Assembly: GCA_046350935.1 (NCBI GenBank)
Contig: JAXLZK010000011.1
Coordinates: 1-64,000, forward strand
DNA: 64,000 nucleotides
Origin: Nitrobium sp046350935
GTDB lineage: Bacteria; Nitrospirota; Thermodesulfovibrionia; Thermodesulfovibrionales; Dissulfurispiraceae
Direction: 5' to 3'
Below are positions 48,311 to 59,280 of this stretch, one piece after another (position 1 is the stretch's first letter; each line of letters opens with the position of its first letter). The position numbers were made by a program, and so were the translations under genes. A model generated the notes under the pieces. The model ran no database searches. It saw only the letters and a list, made by a program, of their open reading frames with translations, and was not told the origin of the DNA.

Positions 48311-49675
48311 ATGAAACTGTTCGGTACTGACGGCATACGGGGAAAGGTGAACCATTTCCCCATGACTCCTGAGACGGTCCTGCGCATCGGTATGGCGATT
48401 GCTTCGGTCCTGCGTACTGAGCACGGGAGGCGCACGGTGCTTATCGGGAAGGATACCCGGCTCTCGGGGTACATGATCGAGAGTGCGCTGACATCGGGCA
48501 TCTGTTCAAAGGGGATGAACGTCACCCTCGTGGGCCCCCTGCCGACTCCGGGGGTCGCTTTCCTCACCCGCGCCCTGCGGCTCGATGCGGGCATCGTTAT
48601 TTCGGCCTCCCACAACCCGTTCGAGGACAACGGGATCAAGGTCTTCTCTCCCTCGGGCTTCAAGCTTTCCGACGAACTGGAAGAGAAGATCGAGGCGCTC
48701 ATCGCGAACAAGGACTTCCCTTCCCGGAGGGCGACGGGTGAAAAGATCGGAAGGGCGTTCCGGCTCGATGATGCCACGGGCCGGTACATCGAATACATCA
48801 AATCCACCATACCGAGGGGGATGGACCTCGAAGGCCTGAAGGTGGTGGTGGACGCCGCAAACGGCGCCGCCTACAAGGTGACTCCTCTCCTCCTGCGGGA
48901 GCTGGGCGCCGAGGTCGTCACTCTCAACGATAAGCCGGACGGCATCAATATCAACGACAACTGCGGCTCGCTGCATCTCGACTGCCTTGTCCGTGCGGTG
49001 CGGGAGCAGAATGCCCACGTCGGGATCGCCCATGACGGGGATGCCGACAGGACCCTCCTGGTGGACGAAAAGGGCTCCGTGGTGGATGGCGATCTGATCA
49101 TGGGGATATGGGCCTCGGGGCTGAAAAAAGAAGGCAAGCTCCGGGGGGATACCGTGGTGGCTACCGTCATGTCCAACCTCGGTCTCGAGAAGTACCTCGG
49201 GGCGCAGGGGATCCGGCTGCTGCGCACCAAAGTAGGGGACCGCTATGTGGTGGAAGAGATGGTAAGGGGTGGGTATGCCCTCGGCGGCGAGCAGTCGGGC
49301 CACATCGTTTCCTTCGACTGCAACACCACCGGCGACGGCCCGATCACCGCGCTGCAGGCGCTCTCCCTCATGAGGAAGGCGGACCGTCTCCTCTCCGATC
49401 TGACCGGGGGGATCGAGCTCTATCCGCAGGTGCTGTTGAACGTTCCCGTCCATGAACGAAAGGAGCTGAAGAGCGTCCCCGGCATCGTCAGCGCCATGGC
49501 CGCCGCGGAGGCCAGGCTCGGCAGCAGGGGCAGGCTCCTTGTCAGGCCTTCCGGGACGGAGCTGAAGGTCCGGGTGATGGTGGAAGCCGAAGACCCTTCC
49601 GCTGCGCAGGCGGCGGCTGAGGAGGTTGCCGGGGTGATACGCGCCCATATGGGAGAGGGAGCGCCCCGCGCGTAG
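48311..49675 (+). CDS. glmM: Phosphoglucosamine mutase GlmM
   Basis: This 454-residue enzyme converts glucosamine-6-phosphate to glucosamine-1-phosphate for peptidoglycan and LPS. The active-site phosphoserine loop reads ISASHNPFEDNG, the metal loop HDGDADR and the sugar loop GGEQSGHI; the phosphate-binding loop is RPSGTE. GlmM is a known direct partner inhibiting CdaA in Firmicutes, which fits the shared operon. It ends in TAG. Confidence 0.95.
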   Translation: MKLFGTDGIRGKVNHFPMTPETVLRIGMAIASVLRTEHGRRTVLIGKDTRLSGYMIESALTSGICSKGMNVTLVGPLPTPGVAFLTRALRLDAGIVISASHNPFEDNGIKVFSPSGFKLSDELEEKIEALIANKDFPSRRATGEKIGRAFRLDDATGRYIEYIKSTIPRGMDLEGLKVVVDAANGAAYKVTPLLLRELGAEVVTLNDKPDGININDNCGSLHLDCLVRAVREQNAHVGIAHDGDADRTLLVDEKGSVVDGDLIMGIWASGLKKEGKLRGDTVVATVMSNLGLEKYLGAQGIRLLRTKVGDRYVVEEMVRGGYALGGEQSGHIVSFDCNTTGDGPITALQALSLMRKADRLLSDLTGGIELYPQVLLNVPVHERKELKSVPGIVSAMAAAEARLGSRGRLLVRPSGTELKVRVMVEAEDPSAAQAAAEEVAGVIRAHMGEGAPRA

Positions 49676-49702
49676 CATCTGCCCGGCGGAAAGGGGGCCT
49701 GT

Positions 49703-52168
49703 GTGACGATCTATTTCCTCGCCTTCCTCTGGGGGGCAGGCCTTTTTTCCCTGCAACGCTTTTTCCCTGTTGCCTCTCTTCTCCTCGCCGGCTTTTCCCT
49801 GGCGACGGCCGGCCTCCTGCGGCGCGGGGATTCCGGCCGGAATCGGGCCGGCCCGCGGGCGCTCTTTTCCCTTCTCCTGCTTGTCCTTTTCAGCTCGGTC
49901 GGGTTTTTCCGGGCGAAGGCGCTGTACCTGCCTCCTCCCTCGCTCGAAAACCTTGCGGGGGAAAGGATCCTGGTCCGCGGCACAGCGAGGTCTGCTGCTG
50001 CGCCTCTTCCCTCCGCACCGGGCATGTTCTCCCAGGTGATGGAGGTGAGCGCAGCAGTGGACAGGAACGGGTCTCCGCTGCACTTCAGGGAGCTCCGCAT
50101 CGCCGGTCCGGCCCCCCTGACCCCCGGCAGGCTCTATGCGGCGCAGGTGCGCATTCCCGGCGATGCCTTTTCCCTGAACCCGGGGGGCGGCGGGCATCTG
50201 CCGGGCGGGTATGCGGTGCAGGTCAGGGACCTCGGCCCTGTCGCTCCGGGGCTCTTCGGCGCGGCGCGGCTGAAACTGAATCTTTTCTTGCGGGACCGCT
50301 TTTCGGCGGAGGCGGCGCCCTTCCTGATGTCCCTTGTTACGGGGGAGCGCAGCTTCCTCACCCGCGAGACGAACAATTCCTTCAATGCCACCGGTCTTGC
50401 CCATGTCCTGAGCATCTCGGGCGCCCACTTCGGCCTTCTGCTCCTCGTCCTGTACAGGACGCTCACGGCGCTGGTGAAGATGCTGCCGTACCGTATGCTG
50501 GCGAGGATAACTCTCTTCTTCAGTCCCTCCCAGATAGCGGCTGTCGCGAGCGTCCCCTGCATAGCGGGCTATCTCGGCATCTCCGATATGAGCTTCCCCG
50601 CCGTGAGGTCGTTTCTCATGATCACCCTGTTCCTTTTCGGCCTCATTGTTCAGAGGAAAGGATTCTGGCTGAACACCCTACTCTTCGCCGCCGCCTCGAT
50701 CGTGTTCGTCAGGCCCGACTCCCTGCTCGATCTCTCCTTCCAGCTTTCCTTTCTTGCGGTGCTCTGCATCGGAATGGCGACTGAGCGCGGCGCCGGGAAA
50801 GTGAAGGAGGCGCCTCCGGAGGAAAACGCCCCTCCCTCCTCCCCTGCCGGGCCGTTCTCTTCCCTCCTCCGGCGCTGCTGCGCCCTCGGGGCCGTCCTCA
50901 TTGCACATGCCCGCATGTCCGTTCTTGTGTCGGCTGCTGCCACCCTGGGCACCGCGCCCCTGGTCGCGTATTCTTTTCATTACTTCTCCCTCGTATCTCC
51001 CCTCACCAATCTCGTTATAACGCCGCTCATCGGCGTCCTGATACTCCCGGCGGCGCTCCTCTCCTCCTTCGTGTATCTGGTCTCCGGCTTCTTCCCTTTC
51101 CTTCCGGTCATCGACAGCAGCACCCGCTTCGTCCTTGCGGCCGTTCAGCAGTGCGCCCACTGGCGGTTCGCAGCGGCGCGCGTTCCCGCATTTCCCGGTG
51201 CGCTCCTTGTCGCCTTCTATGGGGCTCTCTTTCTCTCTGTCGCGTTCGCTTTCAGGAGGGGGAAGCAGGAAAGGCGCTGGACGGGGGCCCGGTTTCTTGC
51301 TCTCCCCCTTGTCCTCGTCAGTGTTATCGGCATGGTTGTCGTGTCCCCGGCGCACCCCTCCGGACAGAAAGGGATCCGGGCGACCTATCTCGACGTGGGG
51401 CAGGGGGATGCGGCAGTGGTGGAGCTTCCGGATGGAAAAACGGTGGTGGTGGACACCGGCAGGAGCGGCCTCCAGGTGGGAGACTACCTGCGCTATCGCG
51501 GGATCAGCCGGATCGATGCCCTCGTCCTGTCCCACGGACAGGCCGACCATGCAGGAGGAGTGCGCTTTCTCGCGGAAAATTTCGTCCTCGGCGAGATATG
51601 GGACAACGGTCGGACTGCCTACCGGGGGCTCCCTGCGGCCGTGCCGCGCCGCAGCATACAGAGAGGCGACGTGGCAGAGGGGGAGGGGTATTCGCTCACG
51701 GTCCTTCACGCGTATGAGGGCTTTTATACGGCGGGAGGGGAGAGCGCGGGGACGAATAACGATTCGCTTGTACTGAAAGTTCAGGGGAGGCGGAGCGCCT
51801 TCCTCTTTACCGGCGACATCGAGCAGGAGGGTGGGGAAGACCTCCTGAATCTGGGACGCCATCTCCGGAGCGCCGTGCTGAAAGTTCCCCACCATGGAAG
51901 CAGGTTCTCCGCCGGGGCGGATTTTTTCGATGCGGTCGCCCCTGACATCGCGGTGATCAGCGTCGGTCGCGGGAACAGGTACGGGCATCCGCACCGGGAG
52001 ACCCTCGGGATGCTCGGCGCCGCGCGGGTCTTCAGGACGGACAGGGACGGCGCGGTCGGTATCAGGGAAGGAGAGGACGGGAGGCTGGAAGTACGGACGT
52101 GGAGGGACTGCCTGATGAGAGAGGCGGAGGAGTGGAGGAACCTCGGGCGGCTCTTCCGCGTATGGTGA
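49703..52168 (+). CDS. comEC: DNA uptake channel ComEC/Rec2
   Basis: This 821-residue inner-membrane protein has an N-terminal OB-like DUF4131 region, a central competence domain with about 10 helices (LAHVLSISGAHFGLLLLVLY), and a C-terminal metallo-beta-lactamase-like domain (TYLDVGQGDAAVVELP, LSHGQADHAGG, VPHHGSRFS). It moves single-stranded DNA into the cytoplasm. The start is GTG 49703 following a purine-rich AAAGGGGG. Whether the organism is competent is unknown. Confidence 0.93.
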   Translation: MTIYFLAFLWGAGLFSLQRFFPVASLLLAGFSLATAGLLRRGDSGRNRAGPRALFSLLLLVLFSSVGFFRAKALYLPPPSLENLAGERILVRGTARSAAAPLPSAPGMFSQVMEVSAAVDRNGSPLHFRELRIAGPAPLTPGRLYAAQVRIPGDAFSLNPGGGGHLPGGYAVQVRDLGPVAPGLFGAARLKLNLFLRDRFSAEAAPFLMSLVTGERSFLTRETNNSFNATGLAHVLSISGAHFGLLLLVLYRTLTALVKMLPYRMLARITLFFSPSQIAAVASVPCIAGYLGISDMSFPAVRSFLMITLFLFGLIVQRKGFWLNTLLFAAASIVFVRPDSLLDLSFQLSFLAVLCIGMATERGAGKVKEAPPEENAPPSSPAGPFSSLLRRCCALGAVLIAHARMSVLVSAAATLGTAPLVAYSFHYFSLVSPLTNLVITPLIGVLILPAALLSSFVYLVSGFFPFLPVIDSSTRFVLAAVQQCAHWRFAAARVPAFPGALLVAFYGALFLSVAFAFRRGKQERRWTGARFLALPLVLVSVIGMVVVSPAHPSGQKGIRATYLDVGQGDAAVVELPDGKTVVVDTGRSGLQVGDYLRYRGISRIDALVLSHGQADHAGGVRFLAENFVLGEIWDNGRTAYRGLPAAVPRRSIQRGDVAEGEGYSLTVLHAYEGFYTAGGESAGTNNDSLVLKVQGRRSAFLFTGDIEQEGGEDLLNLGRHLRSAVLKVPHHGSRFSAGADFFDAVAPDIAVISVGRGNRYGHPHRETLGMLGAARVFRTDRDGAVGIREGEDGRLEVRTWRDCLMREAEEWRNLGRLFRVW

Positions 52169-52174
52169 TTCTTC

Positions 52175-52537
52175 CTACTCCACCTTCGAAGCAAGACGCG
52201 CAATGTTGATAACGAGTATCTTGGACTGGCTGTTCTTGACCTTCCTGAAGTGCTTGAGCAGCTTTCTCTCCTCCGGCTGCAGGAAGGGCACTTTCTTCTC
52301 CGCTCCCGGCTTATCATCGGATTTGAAAAAGTAGGTGATGGGGACCGAAAGAGCATCGGCGATAATCTGGATGTGCTCCACATTAAGCCTGTTCTTACCG
52401 TTCTCATAGCGCTGCACCTGCTGGTACGTGACGTTCAGCATCTCGGCCAGCCTCTCCTGGGAGATGCCCAGCTCTTTCCTGCGCTTCTTGACGAGTTCAC
52501 CGATTTCTTTCGTTCTTTTGATCTTCCGTATCAGCAT
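52175..52537 (-). CDS. XRE-family helix-turn-helix regulator
   Basis: This 120-residue Cro/CI-type regulator has its HTH at about residues 14-70 (RRKELGISQERLAEMLNVTY, then QRYENGKNRLN), with a basic tail. ATG 52537 is preferred; 26 further upstream codons are possible but unlike the family. The upstream element ATTGTACCATAGATT (52575-52589) also lies before the mtrH-type operon, suggesting this protein may regulate both. Confidence 0.85.
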   Translation of the reverse strand: MLIRKIKRTKEIGELVKKRRKELGISQERLAEMLNVTYQQVQRYENGKNRLNVEHIQIIADALSVPITYFFKSDDKPGAEKKVPFLQPEERKLLKHFRKVKNSQSKILVINIARLASKVE

Positions 52538-52883
52538 AGCGATCGTGGTCCGCTCCCGTTCTTTTGAGATTTTTAATCTATGGTACAATGAATTAAAAAA
52601 TATTGCAATCAGCAATATCGGTATCCACTATACCAACTGCTGTTTTTTTATGCAACACACTAAAAAGTGCGTAAAAATCAAGGCAAATGCACGTTGGGAG
52701 TGAAGGGCGGAGAGCGGGCCGGAAATGAGTGCCTGCGCACCCTCTTCCGTTTTTCCCCGGAGGAGGGGGGAGGGCGAGCCTGGAAACTGTTTCGTCGTCA
52801 AACAATACAAAGACTGCGGAACCGTTTTCCCCGGATGTGATACAATAAAAAAGCAAAAAAGCGGGAAATAAAGGGGTTTATTC
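52538..52883. other. Divergent intergenic region between XRE regulator and hisH
   Basis: It contains the 15-bp shared element (52575-52589), a short hairpin (ATATTGC/GCAATAT near 52601-52619) and a possible extended -10 (TGTGATACAAT, ending 52846) for hisH. No gene is supported. Confidence 0.5.
52575..52589 (-). promoter_or_regulatory. Shared 15-bp promoter/operator element, copy 2
   Basis: Identical to 37780-37794. On the minus strand TTGCAA, 17 bp, TACCAT forms a plausible promoter for the XRE gene, so the element may combine -10 and operator. Confidence 0.45.
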
Positions 52884-53540
52884 ATGATAGCGATTGTGGA
52901 TTACGGGATGGGAAATATCCGCAGCGTCGAGAAGGGCTTCCTCAAAATGGGGGCCGACGCGCGGATCACCGCCGACCCGAAGGTTATTTCGAACGCCAGG
53001 GGGATTGTCCTGCCCGGGGTCGGCGCCTTCAAGGATTGTATGCGGAACCTGGAGAGGCTGAAGCTCCTCGACGTGATCGCCAGGGAAATCGGGAAGGGAA
53101 AGCCGTATCTCGGCATATGTCTCGGCCTCCAGATCCTTTTTTCCGATTCTGAGGAGTTCGGCTTCTGCAGGGGCATGGAGGTGCTCAAGGGGAAGGTGGT
53201 CCGCTTCCGGTTTGGACATGAAGAACCGGGCGAAGGGGAGGCGGGCGGCCCCCGTGGGTTGAAGATCCCCCATATGGGGTGGAATACCGCCCGGTTGAGC
53301 AGGACCCCTCCGCCGTTCCGCGAGATCCCCGACAATACGTATTTCTATTTCGTCCATTCCTACTACGTGGTTCCTGAAGAAGAGGGCGTGGTCGCTTCCC
53401 GGACTGAGTACGGGCTCGATTTCGTCTCCATGGTGTGGAAGGACAATGTGATCGCCACTCAGTTCCACCCTGAGAAGAGCCAGGAGGCGGGGCTGAAAGT
53501 CCTCAGGGGGTTCAGCGACATGGTCCGCGGCTCCTCGTGA
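52884..53540 (+). CDS. hisH: Imidazole glycerol phosphate synthase glutaminase subunit HisH
   Basis: This 218-residue class I glutamine amidotransferase supplies ammonia to HisF in histidine synthesis. The nucleophile Cys lies in YLGICLGLQILF, and the His-Glu pair in TQFHPEKSQ. A Gly/Glu-rich insert (HEEPGEGEAGGPRG) enlarges the middle. No other his genes are near; selB follows with a 4-nt overlap. Confidence 0.93.
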   Translation: MIAIVDYGMGNIRSVEKGFLKMGADARITADPKVISNARGIVLPGVGAFKDCMRNLERLKLLDVIAREIGKGKPYLGICLGLQILFSDSEEFGFCRGMEVLKGKVVRFRFGHEEPGEGEAGGPRGLKIPHMGWNTARLSRTPPPFREIPDNTYFYFVHSYYVVPEEEGVVASRTEYGLDFVSMVWKDNVIATQFHPEKSQEAGLKVLRGFSDMVRGSS

Positions 53541-55417
53541 TGAAAAGCGTCATCCTCGGCACTGCCGGACATATAGACCACGGAAAGAGCTCGCTCGTGA
53601 AGGCCCTTACGGGCACCGATCCCGACAGGCTCAAGGAGGAAAAGGAACGGGGCATCACCATCGACCTCGGCTTCGCCAATCTCCTGTACCCTGACGGGCT
53701 GGCGGTGGGGATCGTGGACGTCCCCGGTCATGAACGCCTCATCAAGAACATGCTCGCGGGGGCGGGGGGAATCGACATCGTCCTCATGGTCGTCGCCGCT
53801 GACGAAGGGGTGATGCCCCAAAGCCGGGAGCATCTCGCCATCTGCGAGCTGCTGAAGATCAAGGCGGGCATCGTTGCCGTCACCAAGGCGGACCTCGTGG
53901 ATGAAGAATGGCTGCACCTGGTGATCGACGACGTGCGCGCCTTCGTAAAGGGGACTTTCCTCGAAAATGCCGCCCTTCTCCCCGTATCGGCGAAATCGGG
54001 CCTCAACCTGGAGCTGTTGAAGGAGACGATACGGGAGGCCGCCCTCGGGGTGGAGCCCAAGCTGGTGAAGGGGCTATTCAGGCTGCCTATCGACAGGGTC
54101 TTCACCCTTAAGGGGTTCGGCACGGTCGTGACAGGGACCGCCCTGTCGGGGACCATTGCGCTGGATAGTCCGGTAGAGATACTCCCTTCGCACATTACGA
54201 GCAAGGTGCGGGGGCTCCAGAGCCACGGGCAGGGAGTGGAGCGCGCCTACGCCGGACAGAGGATCGGGATCAACCTCCAGGGGATCGACCGGGAGCTGCT
54301 CAAGCGGGGGGATATGGTGGTGTCCCCCGACCGTTTTACCCCGACCCGTGCGCTGGACGCCAAGCTCGAGATGCTGCAGGACGCACCCCCGGTCAGGAGC
54401 AGGAGCCTTGTCCATCTGTATACCGGCACTGCAGAGACGATCGCCCGGATCGTCCTCTACGACAGGGACGAAGTGAAGCCGGGTGAGTCCTGCTATTGCC
54501 AGTTCCGGCTGGAAGAGCCGGTGGTGGCCCTCTCCGGGGACCGCTACATCATCAGGCGGTTTTCTCCCCTTGAAACCATCGGGGGCGGCGTGGTCCTCGA
54601 TCCCCAGCCCGTCAGGCGGAAAAAGGGAGCCGGCACCGCCGATCTCGCGGTCTTCGAGAGGGGGACGATGGAGGAGAGAATAGAGACGAAGGTCGGCAGA
54701 GCAGGATACAACGGCAGCACGCTTCCTGAAATCGAGGGGTGGCTGCAGGGCGATGTCCCCGAGATCGACCGCGCCGTGGAGCGGCTGCTCGGGAAGGGCC
54801 TCCTGGTGAAGAGCCATGATACGCTGCTGCACCGCGAAAGCTTCCGTGCGTTCGGGGAGGAGCTCCGGACGGTCCTGGGCCGTTTTCACAAGGAAAACCC
54901 GCTGAAGCCGGGTATGCCCAAGGAAGAGGTGAAGGCGGGAATCAGGATCGGCCAGAAAGTATTCACCCATCTGGTGGAACAGGTGGCGGAGGTTGCCGTG
55001 GACCGGGAAATGCTCCGCCTCCGCGATTTTAAAGTGGCGCTTTCCCGCGTTGACGAGAACACCAAGAGCAGGATAGTGGCTGTCCTCGAAAAAGAGGGGC
55101 TGCAGCCTTCATCGAAATCAGAGCTGGCGCAAAAGCTGTCTCTCAGCGAGAAAGAGCTGGGCGACCTCCTCAAGCTCCTCGCAAAGGAGGGCGCACTGGT
55201 AAGGCTGAACGACTCCCTCTACATTACGTCTCCCCACCATGAACGGATGCTGGGACTGTTGAAGGATTTCTTCGCGAAGAAGGGCGAAATGACCGTGGCA
55301 GAGTTCAGGGATATCCTTGGAACCACACGGAAATACGCTCTCCCCCTCCTCGAGTACCTCGACTCTCACCGGATAACCCTCCGGGTTGGGGATGTCAGAA
55401 AATTAATGGTAAAATAG
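53537..55417 (+). CDS. selB: Selenocysteine-specific elongation factor SelB
   Basis: This 626-residue factor delivers selenocysteyl-tRNA to UGA codons marked by a SECIS hairpin. The EF-Tu-like G domain has G1 GHIDHGKSS, G3 DVPGHE and G4 TKAD; beta-barrel domains follow, and winged-helix domains for SECIS binding end the protein. The start is GTG 53537 or ATG 53540, overlapping hisH. Its presence means the organism probably encodes both selenocysteine and pyrrolysine. Confidence 0.94.
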   Translation: MMKSVILGTAGHIDHGKSSLVKALTGTDPDRLKEEKERGITIDLGFANLLYPDGLAVGIVDVPGHERLIKNMLAGAGGIDIVLMVVAADEGVMPQSREHLAICELLKIKAGIVAVTKADLVDEEWLHLVIDDVRAFVKGTFLENAALLPVSAKSGLNLELLKETIREAALGVEPKLVKGLFRLPIDRVFTLKGFGTVVTGTALSGTIALDSPVEILPSHITSKVRGLQSHGQGVERAYAGQRIGINLQGIDRELLKRGDMVVSPDRFTPTRALDAKLEMLQDAPPVRSRSLVHLYTGTAETIARIVLYDRDEVKPGESCYCQFRLEEPVVALSGDRYIIRRFSPLETIGGGVVLDPQPVRRKKGAGTADLAVFERGTMEERIETKVGRAGYNGSTLPEIEGWLQGDVPEIDRAVERLLGKGLLVKSHDTLLHRESFRAFGEELRTVLGRFHKENPLKPGMPKEEVKAGIRIGQKVFTHLVEQVAEVAVDREMLRLRDFKVALSRVDENTKSRIVAVLEKEGLQPSSKSELAQKLSLSEKELGDLLKLLAKEGALVRLNDSLYITSPHHERMLGLLKDFFAKKGEMTVAEFRDILGTTRKYALPLLEYLDSHRITLRVGDVRKLMVK

Positions 55418-55420
55418 GGT

Positions 55421-56875
<1,455 letters not shown>

Positions 56876-56929
56876 CGGCTCCGGGAGGCGGCGGAGAAGC
56901 GAAAAAACCGAAGAAAGGAGGTGAGAGAG

Positions 56930-57913
56930 ATGACCCGTCTTGTATCAAGAACGGCAATCGTGCTTATCTTCATTGCCGCAGGTTTTTTGTTCGGTTCGCG
57001 CTATGGTTTTGCTGTCTATGGCTTACTTTTCGGATTGTTACTCGGCGCCCTTTCCCTCTTTATCGAGTCGAGACTCCGGGATATTTCCTTCGGCTCCATC
57101 CTCGGCGGTCTTCTGGGGTTGGGAATAGGGCTCCTTTCTTCCTTCCTCCTGCTGTATCCTTTCCGCTTCATTGTCAGTGAGGAGGGCTGGAGGGCCTCTT
57201 ATTTCGTCCTTACCGCAGTGCTCGGCTACGGGGGGCTGTTTGCAGGGCTGTACCGGGGAAAGAACCTTACGGTCCCTGCAATCATGCGCCTGTTCAAGGG
57301 GCAGGAACTGGAAGAAGACCTCAAGGTCCTGGATACGAGCGTCATCATCGACGGCCGCATCGCGGATGTGGTCGAGGCGGGCTTCCTGGAAGGGACCTTC
57401 GTCATTGCCCAGTTCATCCTTCAGGAGCTCCAGTACGTCGCCGACTCCCCCGATCCCATGAGGAGGGCAAAGGGGAGGCGGGGACTCGACATCCTGCACC
57501 GCATCCAGAAGATGTCGCATATCAAGGTCAGGATTGTTGAAGAGGACTTCCCGAAGATCAAGGAGGTCGATGCGAAGCTGATCGCACTGGCGCGCCTCCT
57601 GAACGGGAAGATCGTCACCAACGATTTCAACCTGAACAAGGTGGCGCAGGTGCAGGGCGTTTCGGTCCTCAATATCAATGAGCTTGCCAATGTATTGAAG
57701 CCGGTGGTGCTGCCCGGCGAGATCATCAACCTTTTTGTCGTGAAGGAGGGCAAGGAATACAACCAGGGCGTTGCGTATCTCGATGACGGGACCATGGTGG
57801 TGATCGAGAATGCGCGCAGGCTTATTGGGAAAACGGTGGAAGCCACCGTCACCAGCGTCCTGCAGACCACGGCGGGAAGGATGATCTTTGCCCGTTTGCG
57901 CGAAGAAGAATAA
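56930..57913 (+). CDS. PIN/TRAM-domain membrane ribonuclease-like protein (YacL type)
   Basis: This 327-residue protein has four N-terminal membrane helices, then a PIN nuclease domain (acidic residues in KVLDTSVIIDGRIADV and later IVTNDFNLNKVA) and a C-terminal TRAM RNA-binding domain. AAAGGAGGTGAGAG precedes ATG 56930; a GTG at 56921 is an alternative. It is upstream of ispD-ispF as in many bacteria. Confidence 0.9.
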   Translation: MTRLVSRTAIVLIFIAAGFLFGSRYGFAVYGLLFGLLLGALSLFIESRLRDISFGSILGGLLGLGIGLLSSFLLLYPFRFIVSEEGWRASYFVLTAVLGYGGLFAGLYRGKNLTVPAIMRLFKGQELEEDLKVLDTSVIIDGRIADVVEAGFLEGTFVIAQFILQELQYVADSPDPMRRAKGRRGLDILHRIQKMSHIKVRIVEEDFPKIKEVDAKLIALARLLNGKIVTNDFNLNKVAQVQGVSVLNINELANVLKPVVLPGEIINLFVVKEGKEYNQGVAYLDDGTMVVIENARRLIGKTVEATVTSVLQTTAGRMIFARLREEE

Positions 57914-57941
57914 GGTGAGCCTTCCCACGGGAGGACCGGTG

Positions 57942-58682
57942 CAGAAGAAAGTGGCGGCGATCATCCCTGCCGCGGGGCTGGGAAAGAGGTTCGGGAGCCG
58001 GGGGGGCAAAACGCTGCATCTCCTCTCCGGGAGGCCCCTGCTTGCCTGGGTTCTCGAGGTGTTCCAGCAATGCGGGATGATCGACGAGATCCTGCCGGTG
58101 CTGAAGTCCGAGGACCGGGATGCCGGATGGGCGCTGGTGGAGCGCTACGGGATCACCAAGGTGAGGAGGATCGTTCCCGGGGGCGACGAGAGGCAGGACT
58201 CGGTATTCAACGGGATCGAGGCGCTCGGAGAAGAACCTTCCGCGGTGGTGATCCATGACGGGGCCCGGCCGCTGGTGGAAGGTTTTCTTATCGAAAGGGC
58301 GCTCGAAGGGCTGAAAGGGTACGACGGCGCCGTGGCGGGCGTACCGGTGAAGGACACGATCAAGGCGGCGAAGCCTTCCTCTCCGGCGCAGGCCGCCCCG
58401 GGACAGCACGGAGGAGCGCCGGAGTCGGAGGCCGTGGTGGAGGGAACGCTGGACAGGATGACTCTCTGGGCGATCCAGACCCCCCAGGCGTTTCCTCTCG
58501 ACAGAATACGGGAGGCGCACCGGCGGGCGCGCGCCGAGGGTTTTTACGGCACCGACGACGCTGCATTGATAGAGCGGTACGGCGGCGCCGTGCGGATCGT
58601 TATGGGGTCGTACCGGAATATCAAAGTGACCACGCCGGAAGACATCCTTGTGGCGGAGGCGCTGCTGAAGGGGAGGCCGTGA
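57942..58682 (+). CDS. ispD: 2-C-methyl-D-erythritol 4-phosphate cytidylyltransferase IspD
   Basis: This roughly 246-residue enzyme of the MEP isoprenoid pathway couples CTP to MEP. The nucleotide-binding signature reads IIPAAGLGKRFG, followed by PGGDERQDSV, VIHDGARPLV and QTPQAFPLD. A Ser/Pro/Ala/Gly-rich insert (about 20 residues near 150) is longer than usual. GTG 57942 is preferred (GGGAGG four bases upstream); GTG 57915 and ATG 57888, which overlaps the PIN gene, are alternatives. Confidence 0.92.
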   Translation, partial: QKKVAAIIPAAGLGKRFGSRGGKTLHLLSGRPLLAWVLEVFQQCGMIDEILPVLKSEDRDAGWALVERYGITKVRRIVPGGDERQDSVFNGIEALGEEPSAVVIHDGARPLVEGFLIERALEGLKGYDGAVAGVPVKDTIKAAKPSSPAQAAPGQHGGAPESEAVVEGTLDRMTLWAIQTPQAFPLDRIREAHRRARAEGFYGTDDAALIERYGGAVRIVMGSYRNIKVTTPEDILVAEALLKGRP

Positions 58683-58717
58683 CGGAGGGTGCACACCAGG
58701 GTGAGGGGTTCGGGCCT

Positions 58718-59197
58718 ATGATGCGCATAGGAGTAGGATACGATTCGCACCGGCTTGCGGAGGGGCGAAAATTCGTCCTCGGAGGAGTAGAGATCCCCTT
58801 CGGGAAAGGGCTCCTCGGCCACTCCGACGGAGACGCCCTCTGCCACGCCATTGCCGATGCGCTGATCGGCGCCCTTGGGGAAGGGGACATCGGCAAACAT
58901 TTCCCCGATACCGATCCGCAATGGAAGGATGTTTCGAGCATACTCCTCCTGAAGCACATTGTCGGGAGGGTAAAGGAGAGGGGGTTTGCGGTCGCCTGGA
59001 TCGACTCCGTCGTCATTCTCGAAAGACCGAAAATCGGACCCCATATCGACTCTATGAGGCAGGCCCTCGCCGCTGCGGGGATTCCCCCTTCGCTGGTAAG
59101 CATCAAGGCGAAGACGAACGAGGGGATGGGATTCACCGGCCGCGGCGAAGGCGTGGCAGTGCACGCGGTCTGTCTCCTGGCGCCGTCCTCCCCGTGA
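58718..59197 (+). CDS. ispF: 2-C-methyl-D-erythritol 2,4-cyclodiphosphate synthase IspF
   Basis: This 159-residue MEP-pathway enzyme has zinc ligands in GVGYDSHR and LLGHSDGDALCHA, the HFPDTD motif, and KTNEGMGFTGRGEG near the end. The start is ATG 58718, or 58721 next to it; a GTG at 58679 is possible. It follows ispD by 35 bp. Confidence 0.94.
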   Translation: MMRIGVGYDSHRLAEGRKFVLGGVEIPFGKGLLGHSDGDALCHAIADALIGALGEGDIGKHFPDTDPQWKDVSSILLLKHIVGRVKERGFAVAWIDSVVILERPKIGPHIDSMRQALAAAGIPPSLVSIKAKTNEGMGFTGRGEGVAVHAVCLLAPSSP

Positions 59198-59225
59198 CGC
59201 CGCCCTTTCCCGGAATCCGCTGACG

Positions 59226-59262
59226 AAAAAAAAGGCGGCCCGCGTTGCGGACCGCCTTTTTT
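59226..59262. terminator. Bidirectional terminator between ispF and porin genes
   Basis: A near-perfect 10-bp GC stem (GGCGGCCCGC/GCGGACCGCC, one mismatch) is flanked by AAAAAAAA and TTTTTT, so it works for both convergent genes. Confidence 0.9.
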
Positions 59263-59280
59263 ACGACGCTTCTCAGCCAG

